Under the pieces are notes generated by a model that searched no databases, had not been told where the DNA came from, and was given only the letters and a program-made list of their open reading frames with translations. A stretch of 64,000 nucleotides of DNA from Lodderomyces elongisporus (taxonomy: Eukaryota > Ascomycota > Pichiomycetes > Serinales > Debaryomycetaceae), in the NCBI RefSeq assembly GCF_030384665.1, contig NC_083680.1, forward strand, positions 26,001 through 90,000, written 5' to 3'. Below, one piece after another: positions 19,958 to 30,350 of the stretch. Position 1 is the first letter of the stretch, and every line of letters starts with the position of its first letter. The position numbers and the translations under genes were made by a program.

Positions 19958-21853
19958 ATGAATAGTGTATTAACATTATTCATTGTAACCTTGTCCATCT
20001 TGTTGGGTGGTGCAAATGCAGAAACACATACTTGGTGGTTTAAGACCACTTATGTGAATGCCAACCCCGATGGTGTGTTTGAACGTCCCATGATTGGTTT
20101 TAATGACTCATGGCCATTACCTACCCTCAGAGTAAAGAAGGGCGACAGAGTCCAAATATACTTAACCAATGGTTTTGATGACAGAAACACCTCGTTGCAT
20201 GTCCACGGATTGTTCCAAAAAGGTACTAATCAGATGGATGGACCAGAGATGGTTACCCAATGTCCTATTCCACCAGGAGAAACATTTTTGTACAATTTTA
20301 CTGTTGATGATCAAGTTGGTACTTATTGGTACCACTCCCACACAATTGGCCAATACGGTGATGGTATGAGAGGTGTCTTTATCATTGAAGATGACGATTT
20401 CCCATACGACTATGATGAGGAAGTTGTGATGACACTTGGTGAACACTATCACGAAAGCGCTGATGTCTTGATCCCCAAATTCATGTCTAGATTCAACCCC
20501 ACTGGTGCCGAGCCCATTCCTGCAAATTTCTTGGTCAATGAAACCAGAAACAATACCTGGAAGGTTGAGCCAAACAAGACATATTTGTTGAGGATTATCA
20601 ACACTGGTGGATTTGTGTCACAGTACCTTTGGATGGAGGACCATGACTTTACCATTGTTGAAGTTGATGGTGTATATGTAGAAAAAAACACTACTGATTT
20701 GCTTTATATCACCGTTGCTCAAAGATATTCTGTCTTGATCACCACCAAGAATTCAACCGATAAAAATTATGCAATGATGAATAGAGTCGATATCGACATG
20801 TTGGACTTGATTCCAGACGACTTGGAATTGAATGGTACCAATTACATTGTGTATGATGAAAAGAAGTTTGAAGAAGAAAAGCCCAAACCATACTTGTTGG
20901 ACTCGATTGATGATTTCTTTGACGATTTCTACTTGAAGCCACTCTCAAAAGAAAAGTTGCTCGATGATGCTGACTACACCATCACCATTGATGTTCAAAT
21001 GGATAACTTGAATGATGGTGTCAATTATGCCTTTTTCAACAATATCACATACACTAGACCCAAGATTCCAACTTTGCTCACTGCATTATCTGCTGGTGAA
21101 TTTGCCACCAATGAGTTGGTTTACGGTACAAACACCAATACATTTGTCTTGGAAAAAGATGATGTTATTGACATTGTGCTTAACAACTTGGATACCGGTA
21201 AGCATCCATTCCATTTGCATGGACACGTTTTCCAATTGATTGAGAGACACGAGAGTATTGATGATGACCAGGACCCAGTGCTTTTTGACGCTTCAAACCA
21301 CGCTGAAAGACCAGAGTATCCAATGCTTAGGGATACTGTTTATGTGAACCCACAATCATACATTGTGATGAGATTTAGAGCTGATAACCCAGGTCTCTGG
21401 ATGTTCCACTGCCATATTGAGTGGCATTTGGACCAAGGTTTGGCCATTGTCCTTGTTGAAGATCCATTAACCTTGCAACAAACCAAATCTCAACAATTGA
21501 CTGAAAACCACAAGGATATCTGTAGAAAGGCTGGTATTCCTTTGGAAGGTAATGCTGCGGCAAATGCAGAAAACTTTTTGGACTTGACTGGTGAAAATAT
21601 TCAACAAAAGAGATTACCAACTGGGTTTACTGCCAGAGGTATTGTTGCCTTGGTGTTTTCTTGTGTTGCTGGTATCCTTGGATTGGCTGCAATTGCATTC
21701 TACGGTATGCAAGATATCACGGATGTTGAGGAGAGAGTTGCTAGAGATTTGGATGTTGATTTCGATGAGGAAGGCGACGATGATTATATCTCAGAAGATG
21801 TTGCAAAAGACTCCAACAATTCATTAGTTGGAGATTCCAGTAGAAGAATTTGA
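19958..21853 (+). CDS. FET3: Multicopper ferroxidase, Fet3 family (copy 1)
   Basis: This 631-residue type I plasma-membrane multicopper oxidase oxidises extracellular Fe2+ to Fe3+ for uptake through an Ftr1-type permease. A signal peptide covers residues ~1-21. Three cupredoxin domains follow, with copper ligands in HVH (81-83), WYHSH (124-128), HPFHLHGH (416-423) and HCHIEWH (484-490). Acidic residues E185 (in TGAEPIP) and D283 fall where yeast Fet3 has iron-site residues. A transmembrane helix lies near 582-606, followed by an acidic cytosolic tail. Many NxT/S sites suggest glycosylation. No Ftr1 gene lies in the window. A second copy follows in tandem. The exact orthologue within the Candida FET family is unknown. 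Confidence 0.93.
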   Translation: MNSVLTLFIVTLSILLGGANAETHTWWFKTTYVNANPDGVFERPMIGFNDSWPLPTLRVKKGDRVQIYLTNGFDDRNTSLHVHGLFQKGTNQMDGPEMVTQCPIPPGETFLYNFTVDDQVGTYWYHSHTIGQYGDGMRGVFIIEDDDFPYDYDEEVVMTLGEHYHESADVLIPKFMSRFNPTGAEPIPANFLVNETRNNTWKVEPNKTYLLRIINTGGFVSQYLWMEDHDFTIVEVDGVYVEKNTTDLLYITVAQRYSVLITTKNSTDKNYAMMNRVDIDMLDLIPDDLELNGTNYIVYDEKKFEEEKPKPYLLDSIDDFFDDFYLKPLSKEKLLDDADYTITIDVQMDNLNDGVNYAFFNNITYTRPKIPTLLTALSAGEFATNELVYGTNTNTFVLEKDDVIDIVLNNLDTGKHPFHLHGHVFQLIERHESIDDDQDPVLFDASNHAERPEYPMLRDTVYVNPQSYIVMRFRADNPGLWMFHCHIEWHLDQGLAIVLVEDPLTLQQTKSQQLTENHKDICRKAGIPLEGNAAANAENFLDLTGENIQQKRLPTGFTARGIVALVFSCVAGILGLAAIAFYGMQDITDVEERVARDLDVDFDEEGDDDYISEDVAKDSNNSLVGDSSRRI

Positions 21854-24676
21854 GACAGCTCCAATTTTTTCCCAAAGCTGTAAAGCATCTCCTATCTACC
21901 CTAGCTTACACTTTTATTTACCATTATATCTATATGATTCCGAAGCTATGTACATAAAGTTCAAGACACGATAAAAAAATATGTGTGTGCGTGAAAAAGT
22001 TTGACCAAAAATGATCTGTTAAAGATGGTGAAGCTCTTTCTTGAACTAGTTGTTTTGGATGGATTGTACATGCTAAAGAATGAATTGATTATGAAGTTGA
22101 TGGGAAAAACTAGGGTATGAAGATGTTTATTACAAATTTGAAACGCAACTGTAATGACTCCCCACTTCGCTGCCCCCCAATATAACAATGATGATGATGA
22201 TGACGTGAAGATAATGAAGATTATGAAGATAATGAAGAATTTTTGGATAAATAAAAAGTGATTGTTGATAATTACTTGAGAATGCCCCCATAAACCCCCC
22301 CTCCCTCCCCCAGCTACCTCCTCCTCCTTTACTATATTTTTATTTTTCAAATTTAGTCTATTTTTTTTTATTACTTATATAAGTACTGTATATTTTTTTA
22401 ACTTTTAATACAATTTGCCCGTATTGATCAAATAGTCTGGTAATTGTGGTAGCAGTAGTAGCAACAGATAATTGTGCTTTATTAAGCAGAAAGAATGAGA
22501 GAATATTTTGATGCCATCATAATGACTGCCATTTGGTATTCACGAAAAATACTTTATTTGCAATGCATGATTCGTATATTTGTTCTATATACATGTTTCC
22601 CAGAAGATTTTTCTTTTTCTTTTTTTCTTGGAAAGGGTCTCTTGGCTGCTAGATTTGAGACCTTGCAAAAATATCAAAACTTTTCATCAAACCTCCTTTT
22701 TCACATCATCAAACTTTATGCACTTGAACTAATTGAACTACCAATTTGCATTCTAAGCCTCATTTTTGCAGCAACCAAAAAAAAGAAAAAAAAGAGTCAT
22801 AAATCTGGAAACAACTTGTTGTATTGAGTGCATTGACCTTACTGGCTAGAGAACCGGGCTACTGTCTGCGTGATGAAATTTCATTACGGTTATTAGCTCG
22901 CGCACACCACTTTTTATTTTAAGCCACCAACTATTGTTTTTCATTTTCTCACTATTTTTCTAAAGAAAATTTAATTGCTGGATTTGTAATGCATAAATAC
23001 ATTTATTATTGATAGTCAATTAAGAACACATTAATGGAAGCTGAAAAGAAAAACAATACCTTGTCAATTAATGTAACATCATGGAAACAAAGACAGAGGT
23101 TATGGATCATATAGCTTAGTGGAGAGATGGGCCCCGTGCGTTAAAGGCACTTTCCAAAAAAAAAACAATAAAATAATGGTCATATTTGTTTAGTGTCTGT
23201 AAAAAAAATATGTCAATTTCCATTTTTTAATTGATTGTTGAACAAAGAAAAGGCACCAATTAAGCTATGAAGCATTTATTGTAATGTACTAATAGTGGCA
23301 TTAGTAATAATAATATACTTTGACACAGTGTCATACAACATATTGTCTTTTCTCATAAATTTTATCACCACCAGTGCAAGATATTCAACGAGGAGGGAAA
23401 GTATTCATTTGTATTGAACCTACTCCCCCTCCTCCCATCTCATCTTACCATGAATGGCAACATAACCCTCTAAGTTCTATTTAAAAATTACTGTGTCTTC
23501 TTTATGAACTTCTTCATCAATAAACATTCATTAACTATTCGTAACTTCAATCGCATCAAATGAAACACTACAAATTGTGTAGAAGCTATTGGAAATGTAT
23601 TAACCTCAGTTGCATTATCAGATGAATCCAACAAAAAACTTAATTAAAAAAAAAAATTAAATTTTTTTTTTTTTTTAAAATTCTCATCAGTTGAATGCAG
23701 ACATTTTTTTCTTTCTTTCTTCTTCTTTCATTCATTTTCTCTATCTCTGACACCCTCATCATCCCATTCAAAGCCACCGGGGACATAATAAAATAAAATC
23801 AACAACAACAGAAACAAACAATTTAGTTTTTTCAAAAAAAAAAAAAAAGAATTGTGCCCTATGCATATTTTAAATACAAAAATTCCCAATCAGCTATTCG
23901 TCAACCTCCGCTTTTATTGTACTGTAAAGCTTTACCGAACTTTAGGTTATGAAAACAATTAAGCAAAGCCTAGTATAACCCAAGCTAGTTTGTGCTTCGG
24001 TTTTTTTTTTCTTTGTTTTTTTCTTTGTTTTTTATATACATTTTTTTTTTGTCTGATATAACTTCACGGCTCAAAATGATCAATACAAAACAAACGTATC
24101 CCAATATGCAAACAATAACACAAATAACATGTCTTTGCCTGCTCAGCTATGTCTATATATATATCCCTGAAAAGTATCTTCAATTCTTCCTTTCTGTATT
24201 TCCCTAATTTCCCTTTCCTCTTGGATTGTTTGAAACAAAACTAAAAATTCAAATTTTATTTTTCAACATTAGCACCACCTTGACCACCACCACCAATACC
24301 TTTTGTTTGGTTCCTTTTCCTTGTTCCAATTCACTTTTCCAAATTTGGGTTCAAGCATCACTTAGCGGACCAAGAAAAGAAAAAACACCCCGTTAATCTT
24401 TACTTACCACACCCTGCCAAGTAATTTAGTGGAGAGAAAAAAAAATAATTACGAGAGTGACAGAAGTCTTGGCACCAAGAATATAACATTTCATATATCC
24501 GATACATATAAATATACATATACGTATACATATACAGATATATATATATATATCAGGAACTTAAATTTAGACAAAAAGCTCCTAATTTTCACTACACAAG
24601 CTTGACTTTTTTATTTTCCCCCTCACTTACACCCAACCGCAACCCCAACCAAAATTTCAAAACCACTTTATACAAG
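21854..24676. other. 2.8-kb spacer between the ferroxidase genes
   Basis: No convincing gene is present. A 110-codon ATG frame at 22495-22827 is hydrophobic and ends in a poly-Lys run from an A-rich tract, so it was rejected. The region holds GATGAT/GAAGATAAT repeats near 22188-22240, C-rich runs near 22286-22312, long A and T runs near 23640-23680 and 23836-23850, and CCAAT boxes near 23886, 24293 and 24326. An ATATAC microsatellite near 24495-24555 lies close to the second copy. It presumably includes the promoter of the second ferroxidase gene. Confidence 0.55.
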
Positions 24677-26554
24677 ATGAGATTGTTTTCGCTCTTGTCA
24701 GTGTTGTTTTTCGCAACCTTTATTTCTGCAGAGACTCATACATGGTGGTTCAACACAACATGGGTAGATGCTAACCCTGATGGTGTTTATCCACGTAAGA
24801 TGATTGGTTTCAACAATACTTGGCCATTGCCTACACTTCGAGTTAAGAAAGGTGACAGAGTCCAATTATACTTGATCAACTCTTTTGAAACAGCCAACAC
24901 TACTTTGCATTTCCACGGTATGTTCCAACCAGGTTCAAGTCAAATGGATGGACCTCCATTTGTCAGTCAGTGTCCAATCCCTACTGGTGAGACATTCTTG
25001 TACAATTTCACTGTTGGTGACCAAGTCGGTTCTTATTGGTACCACTCACACACCTCAGGACAATACGGCGATGGTATGAGAGGTATCTTCATCATTGAAG
25101 ATGACGATTTTCCATACGACTACGATGAAGAGGTTGTCTTGTCATTGAGTGAACATTACCACGACACTTCAGATGAATTGATGCCTTCGTTCTTGTCTAG
25201 ATTTAACCCAACAGGTGCTGAACCAATCATCGACAACATCTTGTTCAACGAAACCAGAAATGCTACTTGGAAAGTTGAACCAAACAAGACGTATTTGTTG
25301 AGAATCGTCAACACTGGTAGATTTGTTTCGCAATATATATGGATGGAGGACCACGACATGACTGTGGTTGAAGTTGATGGTGTATATGTCGAGAAAAACA
25401 CCACCAGCATGCTTTACATCACAATTGCACAGAGATACACTGTTTTGGTCACCACCAAGAACTCAACTGACAAGAACTTTGCATTTATGAACAAAGTTGA
25501 CGACACCATGTTGGATACCATCCCCGACGATTTGCAATTGAACGGTACCAATTACATTGTTTATAACGAGACTCTTTTCGACGAGTCCAAGCCAGAGCAG
25601 TACTATGTCGACTCCATCGATGACTTTTTGGATGATTTCTACTTGAAGCCACTTTCAAAAGAAAAGTTGCTCGATGATGCTGACTACCAAATCACACTTG
25701 AGGTGCAAATGGACAACCTTGGCAACGGTGTTAATTACGCCTTCTTCAACAACATCACTTACACTACACCAAAGGTCCCAACCTTGCACACTGTCTTGTC
25801 AGCTGGTGAAGCTGCCACCAACGAGTTAATTTACGGTACAAACACAAACACATTTGTGTTGGAAGAAGACGAAGTCGTCGATATCGTATTGAACAACTTG
25901 GATACCGGTACCCATCCTTTCCATTTGCACGGACACGTTTTCCAAGTGATTGAAAGAGGTCCTGCTAGAGATGACGACCAGTCACCATTGAGCTTCAATG
26001 CCAGCGATCATGCTGAATGGCCAGAGTACCCAATGATGAGAGATACTGTTTATGTTCGTCCACAATCGTACTTTGTCATTAGATTCAAAGCTGACAACCC
26101 TGGTGTTTGGTTCTTCCACTGTCACATTGAATGGCATTTGGACCAAGGTTTGGCCATTGTATTGGTTGAAAACCCTGCAGCAATTTCAAGCAACTCATCC
26201 CAACAATTGACCCAAAATCACATTGACATTTGTGAGAAAGTTGGCGTTCCATACAAAGGTAATGCTGCTGCTAATGCTGACAATTACTTGGACTTGACTG
26301 GCCAAAACGTTCAACAAAAGAGATTACCAACTGGATTCACTGCTAAAGGTATTGTTGCCTTGGTGTTTTCTTGTGTTGCCGGTGTTCTTGGATTGGCTGC
26401 TATTGCATTCTACGGTATGCAAGACATCAAGGATGTCGAGGAAAGAGTTGCCAAGGATTTGATGGTCGACCTTGATGACGTAAATGATGATAGTGTTGAA
26501 GAAATTGTCGAAACTGGATCATCCAACGGCGTCACTGGCAAACTTAGCCATTAA
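24677..26554 (+). CDS. Multicopper ferroxidase, Fet3 family (copy 2)
   Basis: This 625-residue paralogue of the preceding gene has the same design: signal peptide (~1-18), three cupredoxin domains, one transmembrane helix and a short acidic tail. Copper ligands are all present, about three residues earlier than in copy 1: HFH, WYHSH, HPFHLHGH and HCHIEWH. The TGAEPI segment with the conserved Glu is kept. The frame is open for 25 codons before the ATG at 24677 but begins with TTG and lacks signal-peptide character, so the ATG is the start. Some DNA blocks are nearly identical to copy 1 while others differ markedly, which suggests gene conversion. Both copies should be active ferroxidases. Differences in the tails could affect partner choice or turnover. 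Confidence 0.92.
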   Translation: MRLFSLLSVLFFATFISAETHTWWFNTTWVDANPDGVYPRKMIGFNNTWPLPTLRVKKGDRVQLYLINSFETANTTLHFHGMFQPGSSQMDGPPFVSQCPIPTGETFLYNFTVGDQVGSYWYHSHTSGQYGDGMRGIFIIEDDDFPYDYDEEVVLSLSEHYHDTSDELMPSFLSRFNPTGAEPIIDNILFNETRNATWKVEPNKTYLLRIVNTGRFVSQYIWMEDHDMTVVEVDGVYVEKNTTSMLYITIAQRYTVLVTTKNSTDKNFAFMNKVDDTMLDTIPDDLQLNGTNYIVYNETLFDESKPEQYYVDSIDDFLDDFYLKPLSKEKLLDDADYQITLEVQMDNLGNGVNYAFFNNITYTTPKVPTLHTVLSAGEAATNELIYGTNTNTFVLEEDEVVDIVLNNLDTGTHPFHLHGHVFQVIERGPARDDDQSPLSFNASDHAEWPEYPMMRDTVYVRPQSYFVIRFKADNPGVWFFHCHIEWHLDQGLAIVLVENPAAISSNSSQQLTQNHIDICEKVGVPYKGNAAANADNYLDLTGQNVQQKRLPTGFTAKGIVALVFSCVAGVLGLAAIAFYGMQDIKDVEERVAKDLMVDLDDVNDDSVEEIVETGSSNGVTGKLSH

Positions 26555-27618
26555 AGCTGTCAAAGTGATCAATAAAAGAATCATATATCAACCCACAAAG
26601 CAACTCACCAATCAACCAACTCACCAACCAAACAACCAACCACCATTTGTAATAAAGCCTAGTTGCATTAGAACATGATTGAAATTATTTATTATTTCAA
26701 AAGTTTAGATTGAAAAAAGTTGTGTGTGTAAGTGGAGAGGACATTGAAAAATTGGAAAATAAAGTCCTTTTTCCACTTCGTGAAACAAACTCAAGAAAGA
26801 TAAATAATTTCACATCTATAATGTTGCCAGGTTCAAGTAAAACAAAAACAGGTTGTTTTAATGAAGATAATGACCCACACCCCTCATTCACAACTTCACA
26901 ACTCCCATCTACCACTAAACATCCACCGATCCGCTTGATAAAAGCAATCACCCCTCCGCCCCGATCTCCCTTATTTTATACACCTATTTTCTCCCTTCTA
27001 AACTTTGAGAGCAAAATTTGAAGCTCTCATCCAAGTTTAATTTTTTTTTGTTTCCATCACCAAGATAATTGGTGAATTTTGTTATAACCATTCTATTTTT
27101 TATTATATTTTATTATTACGTATGTTATTTTTTTTTCAACAGCGTTTGTGTTTAGAGTTATAGTTATAGATATTAATGCCCGGTCTATATTAATCAATTT
27201 CTTCTTTTTTTTTTTCTTATTATTGTTCATTCATTTGAATGCTTGTTAGTCACTTTATGAATTGCGTCGTTGACTTTGGCTCTTCTTGTACTAGGGTAGT
27301 TTCTTGAGTGATATGGTGCGAACTACATAGTGTCTGGTTCCTCTCTCTTTCTCTTTTTTTTGTCTTCTTTTTTTTTCTTTCCCTCTCCCTATCTTTTTAC
27401 AAAATATAGGTTGTATTGTAAGTCACACAAAGTTCTGGATTTGGAACGGAACTTTGACGATTACGTTCACCAAGATTTTATTGAGTACCATCACTTGTAC
27501 CTCTCTCGCAAAAAAGAAAGTTGAAATTCAAAATAGATTATCAACTGCCAATTCCCACCACTTTCTTTACTAGCAAGGGGAAAACCAAAAGAAAAAAAAG
27601 AGAGAGAGAGAGAAAGAA
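26555..27618. promoter_or_regulatory. Ferroxidase 3' flank and APM3 upstream region
   Basis: No gene is supported. CAACCAACTCACC repeats lie near 26590-26645, just after the ferroxidase stop. The middle is AT-rich with T runs near 27120-27220. A (GA)n tract at 27599-27613 sits six bases before the APM3 ATG and should be in the 5' leader. A 64-codon open stretch near 27330-27524 is not protein-like. Confidence 0.5.
27599..27613. repeat. (AG)n microsatellite abutting the APM3 start
   Basis: A pure dinucleotide run ends only a few bases before the APM3 ATG. Length changes here would alter leader spacing but not the protein. Confidence 0.85.
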
Positions 27619-29166
27619 ATGATTGATGCGTTGTACATTTCCGATGCCGCACATTCTCTAGTATATGAATATTCCAGCAAGCTATTAGTGCCCAGCTTCA
27701 AATCTTTATTGCACAAGATTTATGATTTGGATGCTACATCAACAGGCTTCGATAACACTACAACATCAGCCACAAATAAAAGTTTACCATCTACAATTGC
27801 ACTTAATGCCAAGTACGACCTTATTATTTATAGACAAAACTCTTTATCGTTTGTTCTACTATGTTCAAAGGACGATGTTGGAGTAAAAATAACGAGTTCC
27901 TCAGCGAATCCATTGCTTCCAAATACATTTATTGAGCGACTTATAGAGACTTTGGAAGAATTTTTTGGCGAGCTCAGTAGCTCTAAAATCAGCAATCATA
28001 ATGATGTCGTAACATTGATCCTCTACCAGATGCTCGACGATGGGTCTCCAAATATCACGGATTTCAATAAATTGAGGGATTTGGTCAAGCACAACTCATT
28101 GCTCACAAAGATTTTAAACGAGGCACAGAGAACAACTGGGTATAATCAAAGCAATACGGGACAAGCCTTTTCGAATGATATACCTTGGAGAAGAGCCGAT
28201 GTGAGACATACGAGCAATGAGATGTATGTTGATGTCATTGAGACTGTTAGTTTATTGATCAAACCCATAGTCAAAAGAAACAAAGTTGAACATTTTGATT
28301 CTGCATTCTACTCAAGCAAGAACGACAGTCTGGTGGACAACTATATATTGAACGGTCATATTGATGGAAGAATTGATTTCTTGTGCCACTTGACGGGTGT
28401 TCCCACGCTTGAGTTAATTCTCAACAAAGTTGGGGCACATCTAGAGCTACCGAGCTTGCATCGATGCGTGAACTATGATCTCTTTAGAGAACGCAGAGGC
28501 GTGCTTTCATTTATACCTCCAGATGGTAAGACTACGTTGATGAAGTATGATGTTGACTTGAATCAGATGCAGAGCTATAAGGAAAAAATGAACCTCATCA
28601 AACTTGGTACAATTGACGTTCAATTTGTGACCAATGAATCTTCGTCGGATTTTGAGATAAAGATTTTCCCAGCTCAAATGATTAATAAAGTTGAATTTGT
28701 GAAAATAAAAATAGTTTGTGCTGATTCAAACGACCAAGTTAAAGTGAATCGAATTACACATGGTGATTTTCAAAACAAGATAAACAGAAAACACGAATGG
28801 AGCATTAGAGAAATTAAAAAAAATGTAGTACCAACATTGAGTGGCTCAATTGTGACAGATGCCGATAATGATGACGAACAGGAAAACGGAAAAGAGGTAC
28901 AAGAGAAAGAAATTGCAGGAGGAAGAGAAAGAGAAAGAGAAAGAGAAAAACAGAACCACAAAAATGAAGATGAAGCTATAGCAACATCCCGTCATAAAGC
29001 TCCTTTGTATTTGGAAGTTGAATATTGTCACAAAGGGTCAGTACCCAGTGGTCTCAAAGTTGAGAGTTTAAAGATTAAAAGCGCAAGAGGGTTGGGTGAG
29101 AATGTTAAGCCTTTCAAAGGTGTAAAATATATTACAAACTCAGGTCATTATATAGTTCGATCGTGA
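27619..29166 (+). CDS. APM3: AP-3 adaptor complex mu subunit
   Basis: This 515-residue protein is the medium (mu) chain of the AP-3 adaptor, which sorts cargo from the Golgi directly to the vacuole. The N-terminal longin-type domain (~1-175) begins MIDALYISDAAHSLVYEY and contains the mu3-like segments IPWRRADVRHTSNEMYVDVIE near 193-214. The C-terminal mu-homology domain includes LHRCVNYDLFRERRGVLSFIPPDG near 289-312, which matches AP-3 mu better than AP-1 or AP-2 mu. A charged insert near 435-450 encodes an Arg-Glu repeat from a GAGA microsatellite. The start ATG directly follows a GA repeat. It converges on DPM2. Confidence 0.88.
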   Translation: MIDALYISDAAHSLVYEYSSKLLVPSFKSLLHKIYDLDATSTGFDNTTTSATNKSLPSTIALNAKYDLIIYRQNSLSFVLLCSKDDVGVKITSSSANPLLPNTFIERLIETLEEFFGELSSSKISNHNDVVTLILYQMLDDGSPNITDFNKLRDLVKHNSLLTKILNEAQRTTGYNQSNTGQAFSNDIPWRRADVRHTSNEMYVDVIETVSLLIKPIVKRNKVEHFDSAFYSSKNDSLVDNYILNGHIDGRIDFLCHLTGVPTLELILNKVGAHLELPSLHRCVNYDLFRERRGVLSFIPPDGKTTLMKYDVDLNQMQSYKEKMNLIKLGTIDVQFVTNESSSDFEIKIFPAQMINKVEFVKIKIVCADSNDQVKVNRITHGDFQNKINRKHEWSIREIKKNVVPTLSGSIVTDADNDDEQENGKEVQEKEIAGGREREREREKQNHKNEDEAIATSRHKAPLYLEVEYCHKGSVPSGLKVESLKIKSARGLGENVKPFKGVKYITNSGHYIVRS

Positions 29167-29471
29167 ATAAAAGAGTGCAACAATAGATTAATCAAAGCGC
29201 AAAAAAAACAACAACAAAGTAGTACTTAAACATTTTTCACCAATTATTCTTAATCAGACCGGCTGCGTTGTCCTGAGTTGTGGTTAATATCAATTCAATT
29301 GCAATAAAAATTGATTTGAAAAAAGAAATAACAAGATCTTTCGCCAATACTCACTCAACCGGTTCTCTCTATGGCTTATTCTTCTTCTTCCTCCTCTTCT
29401 TCTTCTTCTTCCAAAAAAAAAAGAAAGTTCCTCATAGTTGAATTTCAATTGGTGTAAATCGCCATATCTCT
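29167..29471. other. Convergent 3' flanks of APM3 and DPM2
   Basis: No gene lies here. The sequence contains a CTT/CCT tract at about 29380-29412 followed by an A10 run, and AT-rich stretches that could support 3' end formation on both strands. Confidence 0.5.
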
Positions 29472-29815
29472 TTATTGTGCCTTTTTCTTACTCTTTTGTT
29501 TCTGCAGATTCTTGATCAAGACTTTGCCAATGAATGTACCCACACCAAGTCCAGCAATTAGCAAAAGCAAGAATGGCAACTTAATTGCATAATCTCTTGG
29601 TAAGAAGAATTTGTTGATTGGTGACGCGTCATCAACAAAGGGGAGGACAAATACCCATGTTGTATAGTATGAAAATACAAAGGCAGCTACCGCGAGCATT
29701 CCAAGTCCTAGTAATTTATCGAGAGCCTAATGAATAGGTTAGCATATTAGACTTAGCTTTGATAGTAGAAGATAAGAAGTAGAATGTATTTTATTATTGT
29801 CTTGAAACATACCAT
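29472..29815 (-). CDS. DPM2: Dolichol-phosphate mannosyltransferase subunit Dpm2 (spliced)
   Basis: The spliced product is 85 residues, MALDKLLGLG followed by MLAVAAFVFSYYTTWVF and onward. Exon 1 is only the start codon (29815-29813), and exon 2 is 29726-29472. Dpm2 is the small membrane subunit that stabilises Dpm1/Dpm3 in the ER. There dolichol-P-mannose is made for N-glycans, O-mannosylation and GPI anchors. Two hydrophobic helices and the segment LPFVDDASPINKFFLPRDYA closely follow the family pattern. Without splicing the frame would start at an internal Met and lose the first ten residues. S. cerevisiae lacks Dpm2 and uses a single-subunit enzyme. The C-terminus is Lys-rich (KSKKKAQ), a possible ER retrieval signal. 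Confidence 0.92.
29727..29812 (-). other. DPM2 intron, inserted directly after the ATG
   Basis: The 86-nt intron has a consensus 5' splice site GTATGT, a branch-point match TGCTAAC at 29744-29738, and a 3' end in TTAG. Its removal joins the lone ATG to GCTCTCGAT and restores a conserved Dpm2 N-terminus. It was inferred from sequence only. Confidence 0.9.
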
Positions 29816-30350
29816 TGTGAGTTGTTGCGCCTCTGAAAAATTGGTGTTACCTTACTTTCTTTTTATACTTGTTTATTTCTTTCTTCGACTTCTAATCGTC
29901 ATTCTTGAAGAAATACGTGTTCTCGGATATTGACGTCAAAATCAAAAAGTGCTACCAATTAGGAGGGTGAGGGGGGGGGGGGGGGGGGTAGTGGAAAAAA
30001 AAAGAAAAGGAGGTGGAACATAGCCATGTACAGTAAATTAGAAGTCACACACTTATACTTGTACAAACTTACACACCTACAGATATATACACACACACTC
30101 ATTCTCAATTTTCAGCTGTAAACCAATAACTTTCAAAAAAGAAAGACTTAATTGTCAAAAATAGAGCCAAAAAAAAAGAAAACGATAATAACCAAGTGTT
30201 AGACCCTGCGGACGTACAGAACAAATCCTTGGACATAATTCATACGTTGTTGATCTCCTCGAAGAAACCCAAGAAAACTAAAAAAAAAAAAAATAAACAA
30301 CAAGAACGTACATTTTCTAATTTCCCATTAGCATTAACTTAGACCAGACA
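29816..30350. promoter_or_regulatory. Divergent DPM2 - Sro7-like promoter region with G18 run
   Basis: This 535-bp region separates two divergent start codons. It includes an uninterrupted run of 18 G at 29971-29988, which reads as poly-C on the DPM2 sense strand. A TGACGTCA palindrome (CRE/ATF type) lies near 29931-29938. CACA-rich sequence near 30060-30100 and an A13 run near 30281-30294 lie on the Sro7-like side. Confidence 0.55.
29971..29988. repeat. G18 homopolymer
   Basis: An unbroken run of 18 G lies 156 nt upstream of the DPM2 start and reads C18 on the DPM2 sense strand. Its length should be treated with caution because such runs are prone to sequencing error. Confidence 0.85.

Noticed and set aside
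22495..22827. 110-codon ATG frame between the ferroxidase genes
   Set aside because: AT-rich, hydrophobic composition, a terminal poly-Lys run from an A-rich tract and no recognisable motif.
23106..23152. tRNA A-box-like sequence TAGCTTAGTGG
   Set aside because: No B box (GGTTCRANYCC) or acceptor stem pairing follows within tRNA distance.
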